Of a DNA stretch of 64,000 nucleotides, positions 36,916 to 51,600 are shown in pieces (the first letter of the stretch is position 1; each line of letters begins with the position of its first letter). The translations under genes and the position numbers were made by a program. The notes under the pieces are model-generated. The model was not told the origin of the DNA, made no database searches, and saw nothing but the letters and a program-made list of their open reading frames with translations. Location: NCBI GenBank assembly GCA_022747635.1, contig JAKTNV010000261.1, positions 227,350 through 291,349 of the forward strand. Reading direction: 5' to 3'. The DNA is from Hetaerina americana. Its lineage: Eukaryota; Arthropoda; Insecta; Odonata; Calopterygidae.

Positions 36916-38298
36916 ATTTTGTTTATTTGATGAAAATGAACAACAATACACACCTTGGATACATTTTTGTTTGATTTGTGTCGAGTGAGATTTTCACCTA
37001 GAACCCAAAGGGGGGGATATTGGCACTTTTCATGGAAAAATGTGAAAAATTAAATTTTCTAAAAATGAAATAAATGCCTTCTAAACACCTCAAACATTCA
37101 CTCTAAAACAGAAGATTGTTGTTTTTCGCAATATTTTTAGAAATTTGGGCTCTTTTAGTAACATTAACACCTGGGCTGAAGCATCTTTTATGATCATTTC
37201 TTGTCTTTCAGGATTAATTCTGGGTTTTATTTGTTTATGTGATGAAAATGAACAACAATAAACACCATGGAAACATTTTTCATTGATTTGTGTCGAGTGA
37301 GATTTTCACCTAGAACCCAAAGGTCACTTTTGCACTTTTCATGGAAAAATGTAAAAAATTAAATTTTCTAAAAATGAAATAAATGCCTTCTAAACACCTC
37401 AAACATTCACTCTAAAACAGAAGATTGTTGTTTGTCGCAATATTTTTAGAAATTTGGGCTCTTTTAGTAAAATTAACACTTGCGCTGAAAAATCTTTTAT
37501 GATCTTTTACTGTCTTTCAGGATTTATTCTGGGTTTTATTTTTTTTATTTGATGAAAATGAGCAACAATACACACCTTGGATACATTTTTGTTTGATTTG
37601 TGTCGAGTGAGATTTTCACCTAGAACCCAAAGGGGGGGGTATTGGCACTTTTCATGGAAAAATGTGAAAAATTAAATTTTCTAAAAATGAAATAAATGCC
37701 TTCTAAACACCTCAAACATTCACTCTAAAACAGAAGATTGTAACTTTTCGCAATATTTTTAGAAATTTGGGCTCTTTTAGTAACATTAACACTTGCGCTG
37801 AAGCAACTTTTATGCTCATTTCTTGTCTTTCAAGATTAATTCTGGGTTTTATTTTGTTTATTTGATGAAAATGAGCAACAATACACACCATGGATACATT
37901 TTTGTTTGATTTGTGTCGAGTGAGATTTTCACCTAGAACCCAAAGGGTGGGGTATTGGCACTTTTCATGGAAAAATGTGAAAAATTAAATTTTCTAAAAA
38001 TGAAATTAATGCCTTCTAAACACCTCAAACATTCACTCTAAAACAGAAGATTGTTGTTTTTCGCAATATTTTTAGAAATTTGGGCTCTTTTAGTAACATT
38101 AACACCTGGGCTGAAGCATCTTTTATGCTCATTTCTTGTCTTTCAAGATTAATTCTGGGTTTTATTTTGTTTATTTGATGAAAATGAGCAACAATACACA
38201 CCATGGAAACATTTTTGTTTAATATGTGTTTAGGAGATTTTCACCTAGAACCCAAAGGGGGGGGGAATGGCACTTTTCATGGAAAAATGTGAAAAATT
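36915..38298 (+). repeat. 1,560-bp-offset higher-order repeat, unit 2
   Basis: Second copy of 35355-36738, nearly identical (TTGTAACTTTTCGC at 37738 against TTGTAATTTTTCGC). At its right edge it joins directly to the 5,290-bp-offset repeat. Confidence 0.9.
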
Positions 38299-39695
38299 AA
38301 ATTTTCTAAAAATGAAATAAATTCCTTCTATACACCTCCAAAATTCACTCTAAAACAGAAGATTGTTGTTTTTCGCAATATTTTTAGAAATTTGGGCTCT
38401 TTTAGTAACATTAACACCTGGGCTGAAGCATCTTTTATGATCATTTATTGTCTTTCAGGATTCATTCTGGGTTTTATTTTGTTTATTTGATGAAAATGAA
38501 CAATACCCACCTTGGATACATTTTTGTTTGATTTGTGTCGAGTGAGATTTCACCTAGAACCAAAGGGGGGGTATTGGCACTTTTCATGGAAAAATGTGAA
38601 AAATTAAATTTTCTAAAAATGAAATAAATGCCTTCTAAATACCTCAAACATTCACTCTAAAACAGAAGATTGTTGTTTTTCGCAATATTTTTAGAAATTT
38701 TGGCTCTTTTAGTAACATTAACACCTGGGCTGAAGCATCTTTTATGATCATTTATTGTCTTTCAGGATACATTCTGTGTTTTATTTTGTTTATTTGATGA
38801 AAATGAACAACAATACACACCTTGGATACATTTTTGTTTGATTTGTGTCGAGTGAGATTTTCACCTAGAACCCAAAGGGTTGGGTATTGGCACTTTTCAT
38901 GGAAAAATGTGAAAAATTAAATTTTCTAAAAATGAAATTAATGCCTTCTAAACACCTCAAACATTCACTCGAAAACAGAAGATTGTTGTTTTTCGCAATA
39001 TTTTTAGAAATTTGGGCTCTTTTAGTAACATTAACACCTGGGCTGAAGCATCTTTTATGATCATTTATTGTCTTTCAGGATACATTCTGGGTTTTATTTT
39101 GTTTATTTGATGAAAATGAACAACAATACACACCTTGGATACATTTTTGTTTGATTTGTGTCGAGTGAGATTTTCACCTAGAACCCAAAGGGGGGGGCAT
39201 TGGCACTTTTCATGGAAAAATGTGAAAAATTAAATTTTCTAAAAATGAAATAAATGCCTTCTAAATACCTCAAACATTCACTCTAAAACAGGAGATTGTT
39301 GTTTTTCGCAATATTTTTAGAAATTTGGGCTCTCTTAGTAACATTAACACTTGCGCTGAAGCATCTTTTATGCTCATTTCTTGTCTTTCAGGAGTAATTC
39401 TGTGTTTTATTTTGTTTATTTGATGAAAATGAACAACAATACACACCTTGGATACATTTTTGTTTGATTTGTGTCGAGTGAGATTTTCACCTAGAACCAA
39501 AAGGGCACTTTTCATGGAAAAATGTGAAAAATTAAATTTTCTAAAAATGAAATAAATGCCTTCTAAACACCTCAAACATTCACTCTAAAACAGAAGATTG
39601 TTGTTTTTCGCAATATTTTTAGAAATTTGGGCTCTTTTAATAACATTAACACTTGCGCTGAAGCATCTTTTATGCTCATTTCTTGTCTTTCAGGA
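38297..39695 (+). repeat. 5,290-bp-offset repeat, unit 2
   Basis: Second copy of 33007-34400. One difference is GGGTTGGGTATTGG (38877) against GGGTGGGGTATTGG (33587). To the right, a distinct subtype begins (GATTAATTC instead of GATACATTC, near 39694). Confidence 0.9.
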
Positions 39696-42600
39696 TTAAT
39701 TCTGGGTTTTATTTTGTTTATTTGATGAAAATGAACAACAATACACACCATGGAAACATTTTTGATTGATTTGTGTCGAGTGACATTTTCACCAAGAAAC
39801 CAAAGGGGGGGGTATTAGCACTTTTCATGGAAAAAAGTGAAAAATTAAATTTTCTAAAAATGAAATAAATACCTTCTATATACCTCAAACATTCACTCTA
39901 AAACAGAAGATTGTTGTTTTTCGCAATATTTTTAGAAATTTGGGCTCTTTTAGTAACATTAACCATTGGCTGAAGTATCTTTTATGCTCATTTCTTGTCT
40001 TTCAAGATTAATTCTGGGTTTTATTTTGTTTTTTTGATGAAAATGAACAACAATACACACCATGGAAACATTTTTGTTTGATTTGTGTCGAGTGAGATTT
40101 TCACCTAGAACCCAAAGGGGGGGATATTGGCACTTTTCATGGAAAAAAGTAAAGAATTAAATTTTCTAAAAATGAAATAAATGCCTTCTAAACACCTCAA
40201 ACATTCACTCTAAAACAGAAGATTGTTGTTTTTCGCAATATTTTTAGAAATTTGGGCTCTTTTAGTAACATTAACACTTGCGCTGAAGCAACTTTTATGC
40301 TCATTTATTGTCTTTCAGGATCATTCTGGGGTTTATTTTGTTTATTTGATGAAAATGAATAACAATACACACCATGAAAACATTTTTGTTTGATTTTATT
40401 CGAGTGAGATTTTCACCTAGAACCCAAAGGGGGGGTATTTGCACTTTTCATGGAAAAATGTGAAAAATTAAATTTTCTAAAAATGAAATAAATGCCTTCT
40501 AAACACCTCAAACATTCACTCTAAAACAGAAGATTGTTGTTTTTCGCAATATTTTTAGAAATTTGGGCTCTCTTAGTAACATTAACACTTGCGCTGAAGC
40601 ATTTTTTATGCTCATTTCTTGTCTTTCAGGATTAATTCTGGGTTTTATTTTGTTTATTTGATGAAAATGAACAACAATACACACCATGGAAACATTTTTG
40701 ATTGATTTGTGTCGAGTGAGATTTTCACCTAGAAACCAAAGGGGGGGGTATTAGCACTTTTCATGGAAAAAAGTGAAAAATTAAATTTTCTAAAAATGAA
40801 ATAAATACCTTCTAAACACCTCAAACATTCACTCTAAAACAGAAGATTGTTGTTTTTCGAAATATTTTTAGAAATTAGGGCTCTTTTAGTAACATTAACC
40901 ATTGCGCTGAAGTATCTTTTATGCTCATTTCTTGTCTTTCAAGATTAATTCTGGGTTTTATTTTGTTTTTTTTGATGAAAATGAACAACAATACACACCA
41001 TGGAAACATTTTTGATTGATTTATGTCGAGTGAGATTTTCACCTAGAAACCAAAGGGGGGGGGGGATTAGCACTTTTCATGGAAAAAAGTGAAAAATTAA
41101 ATTTTCTAAAACTGAAATAAATACCTTCTTAACACCTCAAACATTCACTCTAAAACAGAAGATTGTTGTTTTTCGCAATATTTTTAGAAATTTGGGCTCT
41201 TTTAGTAACATTAACCATTGCGCTGAAGTATCTGTTATGCTCATTTCTTGTCTTTCAAAATTAATTCTGGGTTTTATTTTGTTTTTTTTGATGAATCGGA
41301 ACAACAATACACACCATGGAAACATTTTTGTTTGATTTGTGTCGAGTGAGATTTTCACCTAGAACCCAAAGGGGGGGATATTGGCACTTTTCATGGAAAA
41401 ATGTGAAAAATTAAATTTTCTAAAAATGAAATAAATGCCTTCTAAACACCTCCAACATTCACTCTAAAACAGAAGATTGTTGTTTTTCGCAATATTTTTA
41501 GAAATTTGGGCTCTTTTAGTAACACTAAAACCTGGGCTGAAGGCATCTTTTATGATCATTTATTGTCTTTCAGGATACATTCTGGGTTTTATTTTGTTTA
41601 TTTGATGAAAATGAACAACAATACACACCTTGGATACATTTTTGTTTGATTTTTGTCGAGTGAGATTTTCACCTAGAACCCAAAGGGGGTGGTATTGGCA
41701 CTTTTCATGGAAAAATGTGAAAAATTAAATTTTCTAAAAATGAAATAAATGCCTTCTAAACACCTCAAACATTCACTCTAAAACAGAAGATTGTTGTTTT
41801 TCGCAATATTTTTAAAAATTTGGGCTCTTTTAGTAACATTAACACTTGGGCTGAAGCATCTTTTATGATCTTTTATTGTCTTTCAGGATTCATTCTGGGT
41901 TTTATTTTGTTTATTTGATGAAAATGAACACAATACACACCTTGGATACATTTTTGTTTGATTTGTTTCCAGTGAGATTTTCACCTAGAACCCAAAGGGG
42001 GGGTATTGGCACTTTTCATGGAAAAATGTGAAAAATTAAATTTTCTAAAAATGAAATAAATGCCTTCTAAACACCTCAAACATTCACTCTAAAACAGAAG
42101 ATTCTTGTTTTTTGCAATATTTTTAGAAATTTAGGTTCTTTTAGTAACATTAACACCTGGGCTGAAGCATCTTTTATGATCTTTTATTGGTCTTTCAGGA
42201 TCATTCTGGGGTTTATTTTGTTTATTTGATGAAAATGAATAACAATACACACCATGAAAACATTTTTGTTTGATTTTATTCGAGTGAGATTTTCACCTAG
42301 AACCCAAAGGGGGGGTATTTGCACTTTTCATGGAAAAATGTGAAAAATTAAATTTTCTAAAAATGAAATAAATGCCTTCTAAACACCTCAAACATTCACT
42401 CTAAAACAGAAGATTGTAATTTTTCGCAATATTTTTAGAAATTTGGGCTCTCTTAGTAACATTAACACTTGCGCTGAAGCATTTTTTATGCTCATTTCTT
42501 GTCTTTCAAGATTAATTCTGGGTTTTATTTTGTTTATTTGATGAAAATGAGCAACAATACACACATGGATACATTTTTGTTTGATTTGTGTCGAGTGAGA

Positions 42601-45600
42601 TTTCACCTAGAACCCAAAGGGTGGGGTATTGGCACTTTTCATGGAAAAATGTGAAAAATTAAATTTTCTAAAAATGAAATTAATGCCTTCTAAACACCTC
42701 AAACATTCACTCTAAAACAGAAGATTGTTGTTTTTCGCAATATATTTAGAAATTTGGGCTCTTTTAGTAACATTAACACCTGGGCTGAAGCTTCTTTTAT
42801 GCTCATTTCTTGTCTTTCAAGATTAATTCTGGGTTTTATTTTGTTTATTTGATGAAAATGAGCAACAATACACACCATGGAAACATTTTTGTTTAATATG
42901 TGTTTAGGAGATTTTCACCTAGAACCCAAAGGGGGGGGGAATGGCACTTTTCATGGAAAAATGTGAAAAATTAAATTTTCAAAAAATGAAATAAATACCT
43001 TCTTAACACCTCAAACATTCACTCTAAAACAGAAGATTGTTGTTTTTCGCAATATTTTTAGAAATTTGGGCTCTTTTAGTAACATTAACCATTGCGCTGA
43101 AGTATCTGTTATGCTCATTTCTTGTCTTTCAAAATTAATTCTGGGTTTTATTTTGTTTTTTTGATGAATCGGAACAACAATACACACCATGGAAACATTT
43201 TTGTTTGATTTGTGTCGAGTGAGATTTTCACCTAGAACCCAAAGGGGGGGATATTGGCACTTTTCATGGAAAAATGTGAAAAATTAAATTTCTAAAAATG
43301 AAATAAATGCCTTCTAAACACCTCCAACATTCACTCTAAAACAGAAGATTGTATTTTTCGCAATATTTTTAGAAATTTGGGCTCTTTTAGTAACACTAAA
43401 ACCTGGGCTGAAGCATCTTTTATGATCATTTATTGTCTTTCAGGATACATTCTGGGTTTTATTTTGTTTATTTGATGAAAATGAACAACAATACACACCT
43501 TGGATACATTTTTGTTTGATTTTTGTCGAGTGAGATTTTCACCTAGAACCCAAAGGGGGTGGTATTGGCACTTTTCATGGAAAAATGTGAAAAATTAAAT
43601 TTTCTAAAAATGAAATAAATGCCTTCTAAACACCTCAAACATTCACTCTAAAACAGAAGATTGTTGTTTTTTCGCAATATTTTTAAAATTTGGGCTCTTT
43701 TAGTAACATTAACACTTGGGCTGAAGCATCTTTTATGATCTTTTATTGTCTTTCAGGATTCATTCTGGGTTTTATTTTGTTTATTTGATGAAAATGAACA
43801 ACAATACACACCTTGGATACATTTTTGTTTGATTTGTTTCCAGTGAGATTTTCACCTAGAACCCAAAGGGGGGGGTATTGGCACTTTTCATGGAAAAATG
43901 TTAAAAATTAAATTTTCTAAAAATGAAATAAATGCCTTCTAAACACCTCAAACATTCACTCTAAAACAGAAGATTCTTGTTTTTTTGCAATATTTTTAGA
44001 AATTTAGGTTCTTTTAGTAACATTAACACCTGGGCTGAAGCATCTTTTATGATCTTTTATTGTCTTTCAGGATTCATTCTGGGTTTTATTTTGTTTATTT
44101 GATAAAAATGAACAACAATACACACCTTGGATACATTTTTGTTTGATTTGTAACGAGTGAGATTTTCACCTAGAACCCAAAGGGGGGGGTATTGGCACTT
44201 TTCATGGAAAAATGTGAAAAATTAAATTTTCTAAAAATGAAATAAATGCCTTCTAAACACAGCAAACATTCACTCTTAAACAGAAGATTGTTGTTTTTCG
44301 CAATATTTTTAGAAATTTGGGCTCTTTTAGTAACATTAACACTTGCGCTGAAGCAACTTTTAGGCTCATTTCTTGTCTTTCAGGATTAACTCTGGGTTTT
44401 ATTTTGTTTATTTGATGAAAATGAACAACAATACACACCATGGAAACATTTTTGATTGATTTGTGTCGAGTGAGATTTTCACCTAGAAACCAAAGGGGGG
44501 GGGGTATTAGCACTTTTCATGGAAAAAAGTGAAAAATTAAATTTTCTAAAAATGAAATAAATACCTTCTAAACACCTCAAACATTCACTCTAAAACAGAA
44601 GATTGTTGTTTTTCGCAATATTTTTAGAAATTTGGGCTCTTTTAGTAACATTAACCATTGCGCTGAAGTATCTGTTATGCTCATTTCTTGTCTTTCAAGA
44701 TTAATTCTGGGTTTTATTTTGTTTATTTGATGAAAATGAACAACAATACACACCTTGGATACATTTTTGTTTGATCCTTTATTGTCTTTCAGGATTCATT
44801 CTGGTTTTATTTTGTTTATTTGATGAAAATGAACAACAATACACACCTTGGATACATTTTTGTTTGATTTGTTTCGAGTGAGATTTTCACCTAGAACCCA
44901 AAGGGGGGGGTATTGGCACTTTTCATGGAAAAATGTGAAAAATAAATTTTCTAAAAATGAAATAAATGCCTTCTAAACACCTCAAACATTCACTCTAAAA
45001 CAGAAGATTCTTGTTTTTTGCAATATTTTTAGAAATTTAGGTTCTTTTAGTAACATTAACACCTGGGCTGAAGCATCTTTTATGATCTTTTATTGTCTTT
45101 TAGGATTCATTCTGGGTTTTATTTTGTTTATTTGATGAAAATGAACAACAATACACACCTTGGATACATTTTTGTTTGATTTGTAACGAGTGAGATTTTC
45201 ACCTAGAACCCAAAGGGGGGGGTATTGGCACTTTTCATGGAAAAATGTGAAAAATTAAATTTTCTAAAAATAAAATAAATGCCTTCTAAACACAGCAAAC
45301 ATTCACTCTAAAACAGAAGATTGTTGTTTTTCGCAATATTTTTAGAAATTTGGGCTCTTTTAGTAACATTAACACTTGCGCTGAGCAATTTTTAGGCTCA
45401 TTTCTTGTCTTTCAGGATTAATTCTGGGTTTTATTTTGTTTATTTGATGAAAATGAACAACAATACACACCATGGAAACATTTTTGATTGATATGTGTCG
45501 AGTGAGATTTTTCACCTAGAAACCAAAGGGGGGGGGTATTAGCACTTTTCATGGAAAAAAGTGAAAAATTAAATTTCTAAAAATGAAAATAAATGCCTTC

Positions 45601-48600
45601 TAAACACCTCAAACATTCACTCTAAAACAGAAGATTGTTGTTTTTTCGCAATATTTTTAGAAATTTGGGCTCTTTTAGTAACATTAACTATTGCGCTGAA
45701 GTATCTTTAATGCTCATTTCTTGTCTTTCAAGATTAATTCTGGGTTTTATTTTGTTTTTTTTTTGATGAAAATGAACATCAATACACACATGGAAACATT
45801 TTTGATTGATTTGTGTCGAGTGAGATTTTCACTAGAAAACCAAAGGGGGGGGATTAGCACTTTTCATGGAAAAAAGTGAAAAATTTAATTTTCTAAAACT
45901 GAAATAAATACCTTCTTAACACCTCAAACATTCACTCTAAAACAGAAGATTGTTGTTTTTCGCAATATTTTTAGAAATTTGGCTCTTTTAGTAACATTAA
46001 CCATTGCGCTGAAGTATCTGTTATGCTCATTTCTTGTCTTTCAAGATTAATTCTGGGTTTTATTTTGTTTTTTTGATGAAAATGAACAACAATACACACC
46101 ATGGAAATCATTTTTGTTTGATTTGTGTCGAGTGAGATTTTCACCTAGAACCCAAAGGGGGGGATATTGGCACTTTTCATGGAAAAATGTGAAAAATTAA
46201 ATTTCTAAAAATGAAATAAATGCCTTCTAAACACCTCAAACATTCACTCTAAAACAGAAGATTGTTGTTTTTCGCAATATTTTTAGAAATTTGGGCTCTT
46301 TTAGTAACATTAACACTTGCGCTGAAGCAACTTTTATGCTCATTTATTGTCTTTCAGGATTAATTCTGGGTTTTATTTTGTTTATTTGATGAAAATGAAC
46401 AACAATACACACCATGGAAACATTTTTGTTTGATTTGCGTCAAGTGAGATTTTCACCTAGAACCCAAAGGGGGGGATTATTGGCACTTTTCATGGAAAAA
46501 TGTGAAAAATTAAATTTTCTAAAAATGAAATAAATGCCTTCTAAACACCTCAAACATTCACTCTAAAACAGAAGATTGTTGTTTTTCGCAATATTTTTAA
46601 GAATTTGGGCTCTTTTAGTAACACTAAAAACCTGGGCTGAAGCATCTTTTATGATCATTTATTGTCTTTCAGGATACATTCTGGGTTTTATTTTGTTTAT
46701 TTGATGAAAATGAACAACAATACACACCTTGGATACATTTTTGTTTGATTTTTGTCGAGTGAGATTTTCACCTAGAACCCAAAGGGGGGGGGTATTGGCA
46801 CTTTTCATGGAAAAATGTGAAAAATTAAATTTTCTAAAAATGAAATAAATGCCTTCTAAACACCTCAAACATTCACTCTAAAACAGAAGATTGTTGTTTT
46901 TCGCAATATTTTTAAAAATTTGGGCTCTTTTAGTAACATTAACACTTGGGCTGAAGCATCTTTTATGATCTTTTATTGTCTTTCAGGATTCATTCTGGGT
47001 TTTATTTGTTTATTTGATGAAAATGAACAACAATACACACCTTGGATACATTTTTGTTTGATTTGTTTCGAGTGAGATTTTCACCTAGAACCCAAAGGGG
47101 GGGGTATTGGCACTTTCATGGAAAATGTGAAAAATTAAATTTTCTAAAATGAAATAAATGCCTTCTATAAACCTCAAACATTCACTCTAAAACAGAAGAT
47201 TCTTGTTTTTTGCAATATTTTTAGAAATTTAGGTTCTTTTAGTAACATTAACACCTGGGCTGAAGCATCTTTTATGATCTTTTATTGTCTTTCAGGATTC
47301 ATTCTGGGTTTTATTTTGTTTATTTGATGAAAATGAACACCAATACACACCTTGGATACATTTTTGTTTGATTTGTAACGAGTGAGATTTTCACCTAGAA
47401 CCCAAAGGGGGGGGTATTGGCACTTTTCATGGAAAAATGTGAAAAGATTAATTTTCTAAAAATGAAATAAATGCCTTCTAAACACAGCAAACATTCACTC
47501 TAAAACAGAAGATTGTAGTTGTTTTTCGCAATATTTTTAGAAATTTGGGCTCTTTTAGTAAACATTAACACTTGCGCTGAAGCAACTTTTAGGCTCATTT
47601 CTTGTCTTTCAGGATTAACTCTGGGTTTTATATTTGTTTATTTGATGAAAATGAACAACAATACACACCATGGAAACATTTTTGATTGATTTGTGTCGAG
47701 TGAGATTTTCACCTAGAAACCAAAGGGGGGGGTTTTAGCACTTTTCATGGAAAAAAGTGAAAAATTAAATTTTCTAAAAATGAAATAAATACCTTCTAAA
47801 CACCTCAAACATTCACTCCTAAAACAGAAGATTGTTGTTTTTCGCAATATTTTTAGAAATTTGGGCTCTTTTTAGTAACATTAACCATTGCGCTGAAGTA
47901 TCTGTTATGCTCATTTCTTGTCTTTCAAGATTAATTCTGGGTTTTATTTTGTTTTTTTGATGAAAATGAACAACAATACACACCATGGAACATTTTTGTT
48001 TGATTTGTGTCGAGTGAGATTTTCACCTAGAACCCAAAGGGGGGATATTGGCACTTTTCATGGGAAAAATGTGAAAAATTAAATTTTCTAAAAATGAAAT
48101 AAATGCCTTCTAAACACCTCAAACATTCACTCTAAAACAGAAGATTGTTGTATTTCGCAATATTTTTAAAAATTTGGGCTCTTTTAGTAACATTTACACT
48201 TGGGCTGAAGCATCTTTTATGATCCTTTATTGTCTTTCAGGATTCATTCTGGGTTTTATTTTGTTTATTTGATGAAAATGAACAACAATACACACCTTGG
48301 ATACATTTTTGTTTGATTTGTTTCGAGTGAGATTTTCACCTAGAACCCAAAGGGGGGGGTATTGGCACTTTTCATGGAAAAATGTGAAAAATTAAATTTT
48401 CTAAAAATGAAATAATGCCTTCTAAACACCTCAAACATTCACTCTAAAACAGAAGATTCTTGTTTTTCGCAATATTTTTTAAAAATTTGGGCTCTTTTAG
48501 TAACATTAACACTTGGGCTGAAGCATCTTTTATGATCCTTTATTGTCTTTCAGGATTCATTCTGGTTTTATTTTGTTTATTTGATGAAAATGAACAACAA

Positions 48601-51600
48601 TACACACCTTGGATACATTTTGTTTGATTTGTTTCGAGTGAGATTTTCACCTAGAACCCAAAGGGGGGGGGTATTGGCACTTTTCATGGAAAAATGTGAA
48701 AATTAAATTTTCTAAAAATGAAATAAATGCCTTCTAAACACCTCAAACATTCACTCTAAAACAGAAGATTGTTGTTTTTCGCAATATTTTTAGAAATTTG
48801 GGCTCTTTTAGTAACATTAACACTTGCGCTGAGCAACTTTTAGGCTCATTTCTTGTCTTTCAGGATTAATTCTGGGTTTTATTTTGTTTATTTGATGAAA
48901 ATGAACAACAATACACACCATGGAAACATTTTTGATTGATATTGTCGAGTGAGATTTTCACCTAGAAACCAAAGGGGGGGGTATTAGCACTTTTCATGGA
49001 AAAAAGTGAAAAAATTAAATTTTCTAAAAATGAAATAAATGCCTTCTAAACACCTCAAACATTCACTCTAAAACAGAAGATTGTTGTTTTTCGCAATATT
49101 TTTAGAAATTTGGGCTCTTATAGTAACATTAACTATTGCGCTGAAGTATCTTTTATGCTCATTTCTTGTCTTTCAAATTAATTCTGGGTTTTATTTTGTT
49201 TTTTTTTGATGAAAATGAACATCAATACACACCATGGAAACATTTTTGATTGATATGTGTCGAGTGAGATTTTCACCTAGAAACCAAAGGGGGGGGGGAT
49301 TAGCACTTTTCATGGAAAAAAGTGAAAAATTAAATTTTCTAAAACTGAAATTAATACCTTCTTAACACCTCAAACATTCACTCTAAAACAGAAGATTGTT
49401 GTTTTTCGCAATATTTTTAGAAATTTGGGCTCTTTTAGTAACATTAACCATTGCGCTGAAGTATCTGTTATGCTCATTTCTTGTCTTTCAAGATTAATTC
49501 TGGGTTTTATTTTGTTTTTTTGATGAAAATGAACAACAATACACACCATGGAAACATTTTTGTTTGATTTGTGTCGAGTGAGATTTTCACCTAGAACCCA
49601 AAGGGGGGGATATTGGCACTTTTCATGGAAAAATGTGAAAAATTAAATTTTCTAAAAATGAAATAAATGCCTTCTAAACACCTCAAACATTCACTCTAAA
49701 ACAGAAGATTGTTGTTTTTCGCAATATTTTTAGAAATTTGGGCTCTTTTAGTAACATTAACACTTGCGCTGAAGCAACTTTTATGCTCATTTATTGTCTT
49801 TCAGGATTAATTCTGGGTTTTATTTTGTTTATTTGATGAAAATGAACAACAATACACACCATGGAAACATTTTTGTTTGATTTGCGTCAAGTGAGATTTT
49901 CACCTAGAACCCAAAGGGGGGGGTATTGGCACTTTTCATGGAAAAATGTGAAAAATTAAATTTTCTAAAAATGAAATAAATGCCTTCTAAATACCTCAAA
50001 CATTCACTCTAAAACAGAAGATTGTTGTTTTTCGCAATATTTTTAGAAATTTGGGCTCTTTTAGTAAAATTAACACTTGCGCTGAAGCATCTTTTATGCT
50101 CATTTCATGTCTTTCAGGATTAATTCTGGGTTTTTTTTTGTTTATTTGATAAAAATGAACAACAATACACACCATGGAAACATTTTTGTTTCATTTGTGT
50201 CCAAGTGAGATTTTCACCTTGAACCCAAAGGGGGGGGTATTGGCACTTTTCATGGAAAAATGTGAAAAATTAAATTTTCTAAAAATGAAATAAATGCCTC
50301 CTAACACCTCAAACATTCACTCTAAAACAGAAGATTGTTGTTTTTCGCAATATTTTTAGAAATTTGGGCTCTTTTAGTAACACTAAAACCTGGGCTGAAG
50401 CATCTTTTATGATCATTTATTGTCTTTCAGGATACATTCTGGGTTTTATTTTGTTTATTTGATGAAAATGAACAATTATACACACCTTGGATACATTTTT
50501 GTTTGATTTGTGTCGAGTGAGATTTTCACCTAGAACCCAAAGGGGGGGGTATTTGATCTTTTTCATGGAAAAATGTGAAAAATTAAATTTTCTAAAAATG
50601 AAAATAAATGCCTTCTAAACACCTCAAACATTCACTCTAAAACAGAAGATTGTTGTTTTTCGCAATATTTTTAAAAATTTTGGGCTCTTTTAGTAACATT
50701 AACACTTGGGCTGAAGCATCTTTTATGATCTTTTATTGTCATTCAGGATTCATTCTGGGTTTTATTTTGTTTATTTGATGAAAATGAACAACAATACACA
50801 CCTTGGATACATTTTTGTTTGATTTGTATCGAGTGAGATTTTCACCTAGAACCCAAAGGGGGGGGTATTGGCACTTTTCATGGAAAAATGTGAAAAATTA
50901 AATTTTCTAAAAATGAAATAAATGCCTTCTAAATACCTCAAACATTCACTCTAAAACAGAAGATTGTTGTTTTTCGCAATTTTTTTAGAAATTTGGGCTC
51001 TTTTAGTAAAATTAACACTTGCGCTGAAGCATCTTTTATGCTCATTTCATGTCTTTCAGGATTAATTCTGGGTTTTTTTTTGTTTATTTGATGAAAATGA
51101 ACAACAATACACACCATGGAAACATTTTTGTTTCATTTGTGTTAAGTGAGATTTTCACCTAGAACCCAAAGGGGGGGGGTATTGGCACTTTTCATGGAAA
51201 AATGTGAAAAATTAAATTTTCTAAAAATGAAATAAATGCCTTCTAAACACCTCAAACATTCACTCCAAAACAGAAGATTGTTGTTTTTCGCAATATTTTT
51301 AGAAATTTGGGCTCTTTTAGTAAAATTACCACTTGCGCTGAAGCATCTTTTATGATCTTTTACTGTCTTTCAGGATTCATTCTGGGTTTATTTTGTTTAT
51401 TTGATGAAAATGAACAACAATACATACCTTGGATACATTTTTGTTTGATTTGTGACGAGTGAGATTTTCACCTAGAACCAAAAGGGGGGGGTATTGGCAC
51501 TTTTCATGGAAAAATGTGAAAAATTAAATTTTCTAAAAATGAAATAAATGCCTTCTAAACACCTCAAACATTCACTCTAAAACAGAAGATTGTTGTTTTT

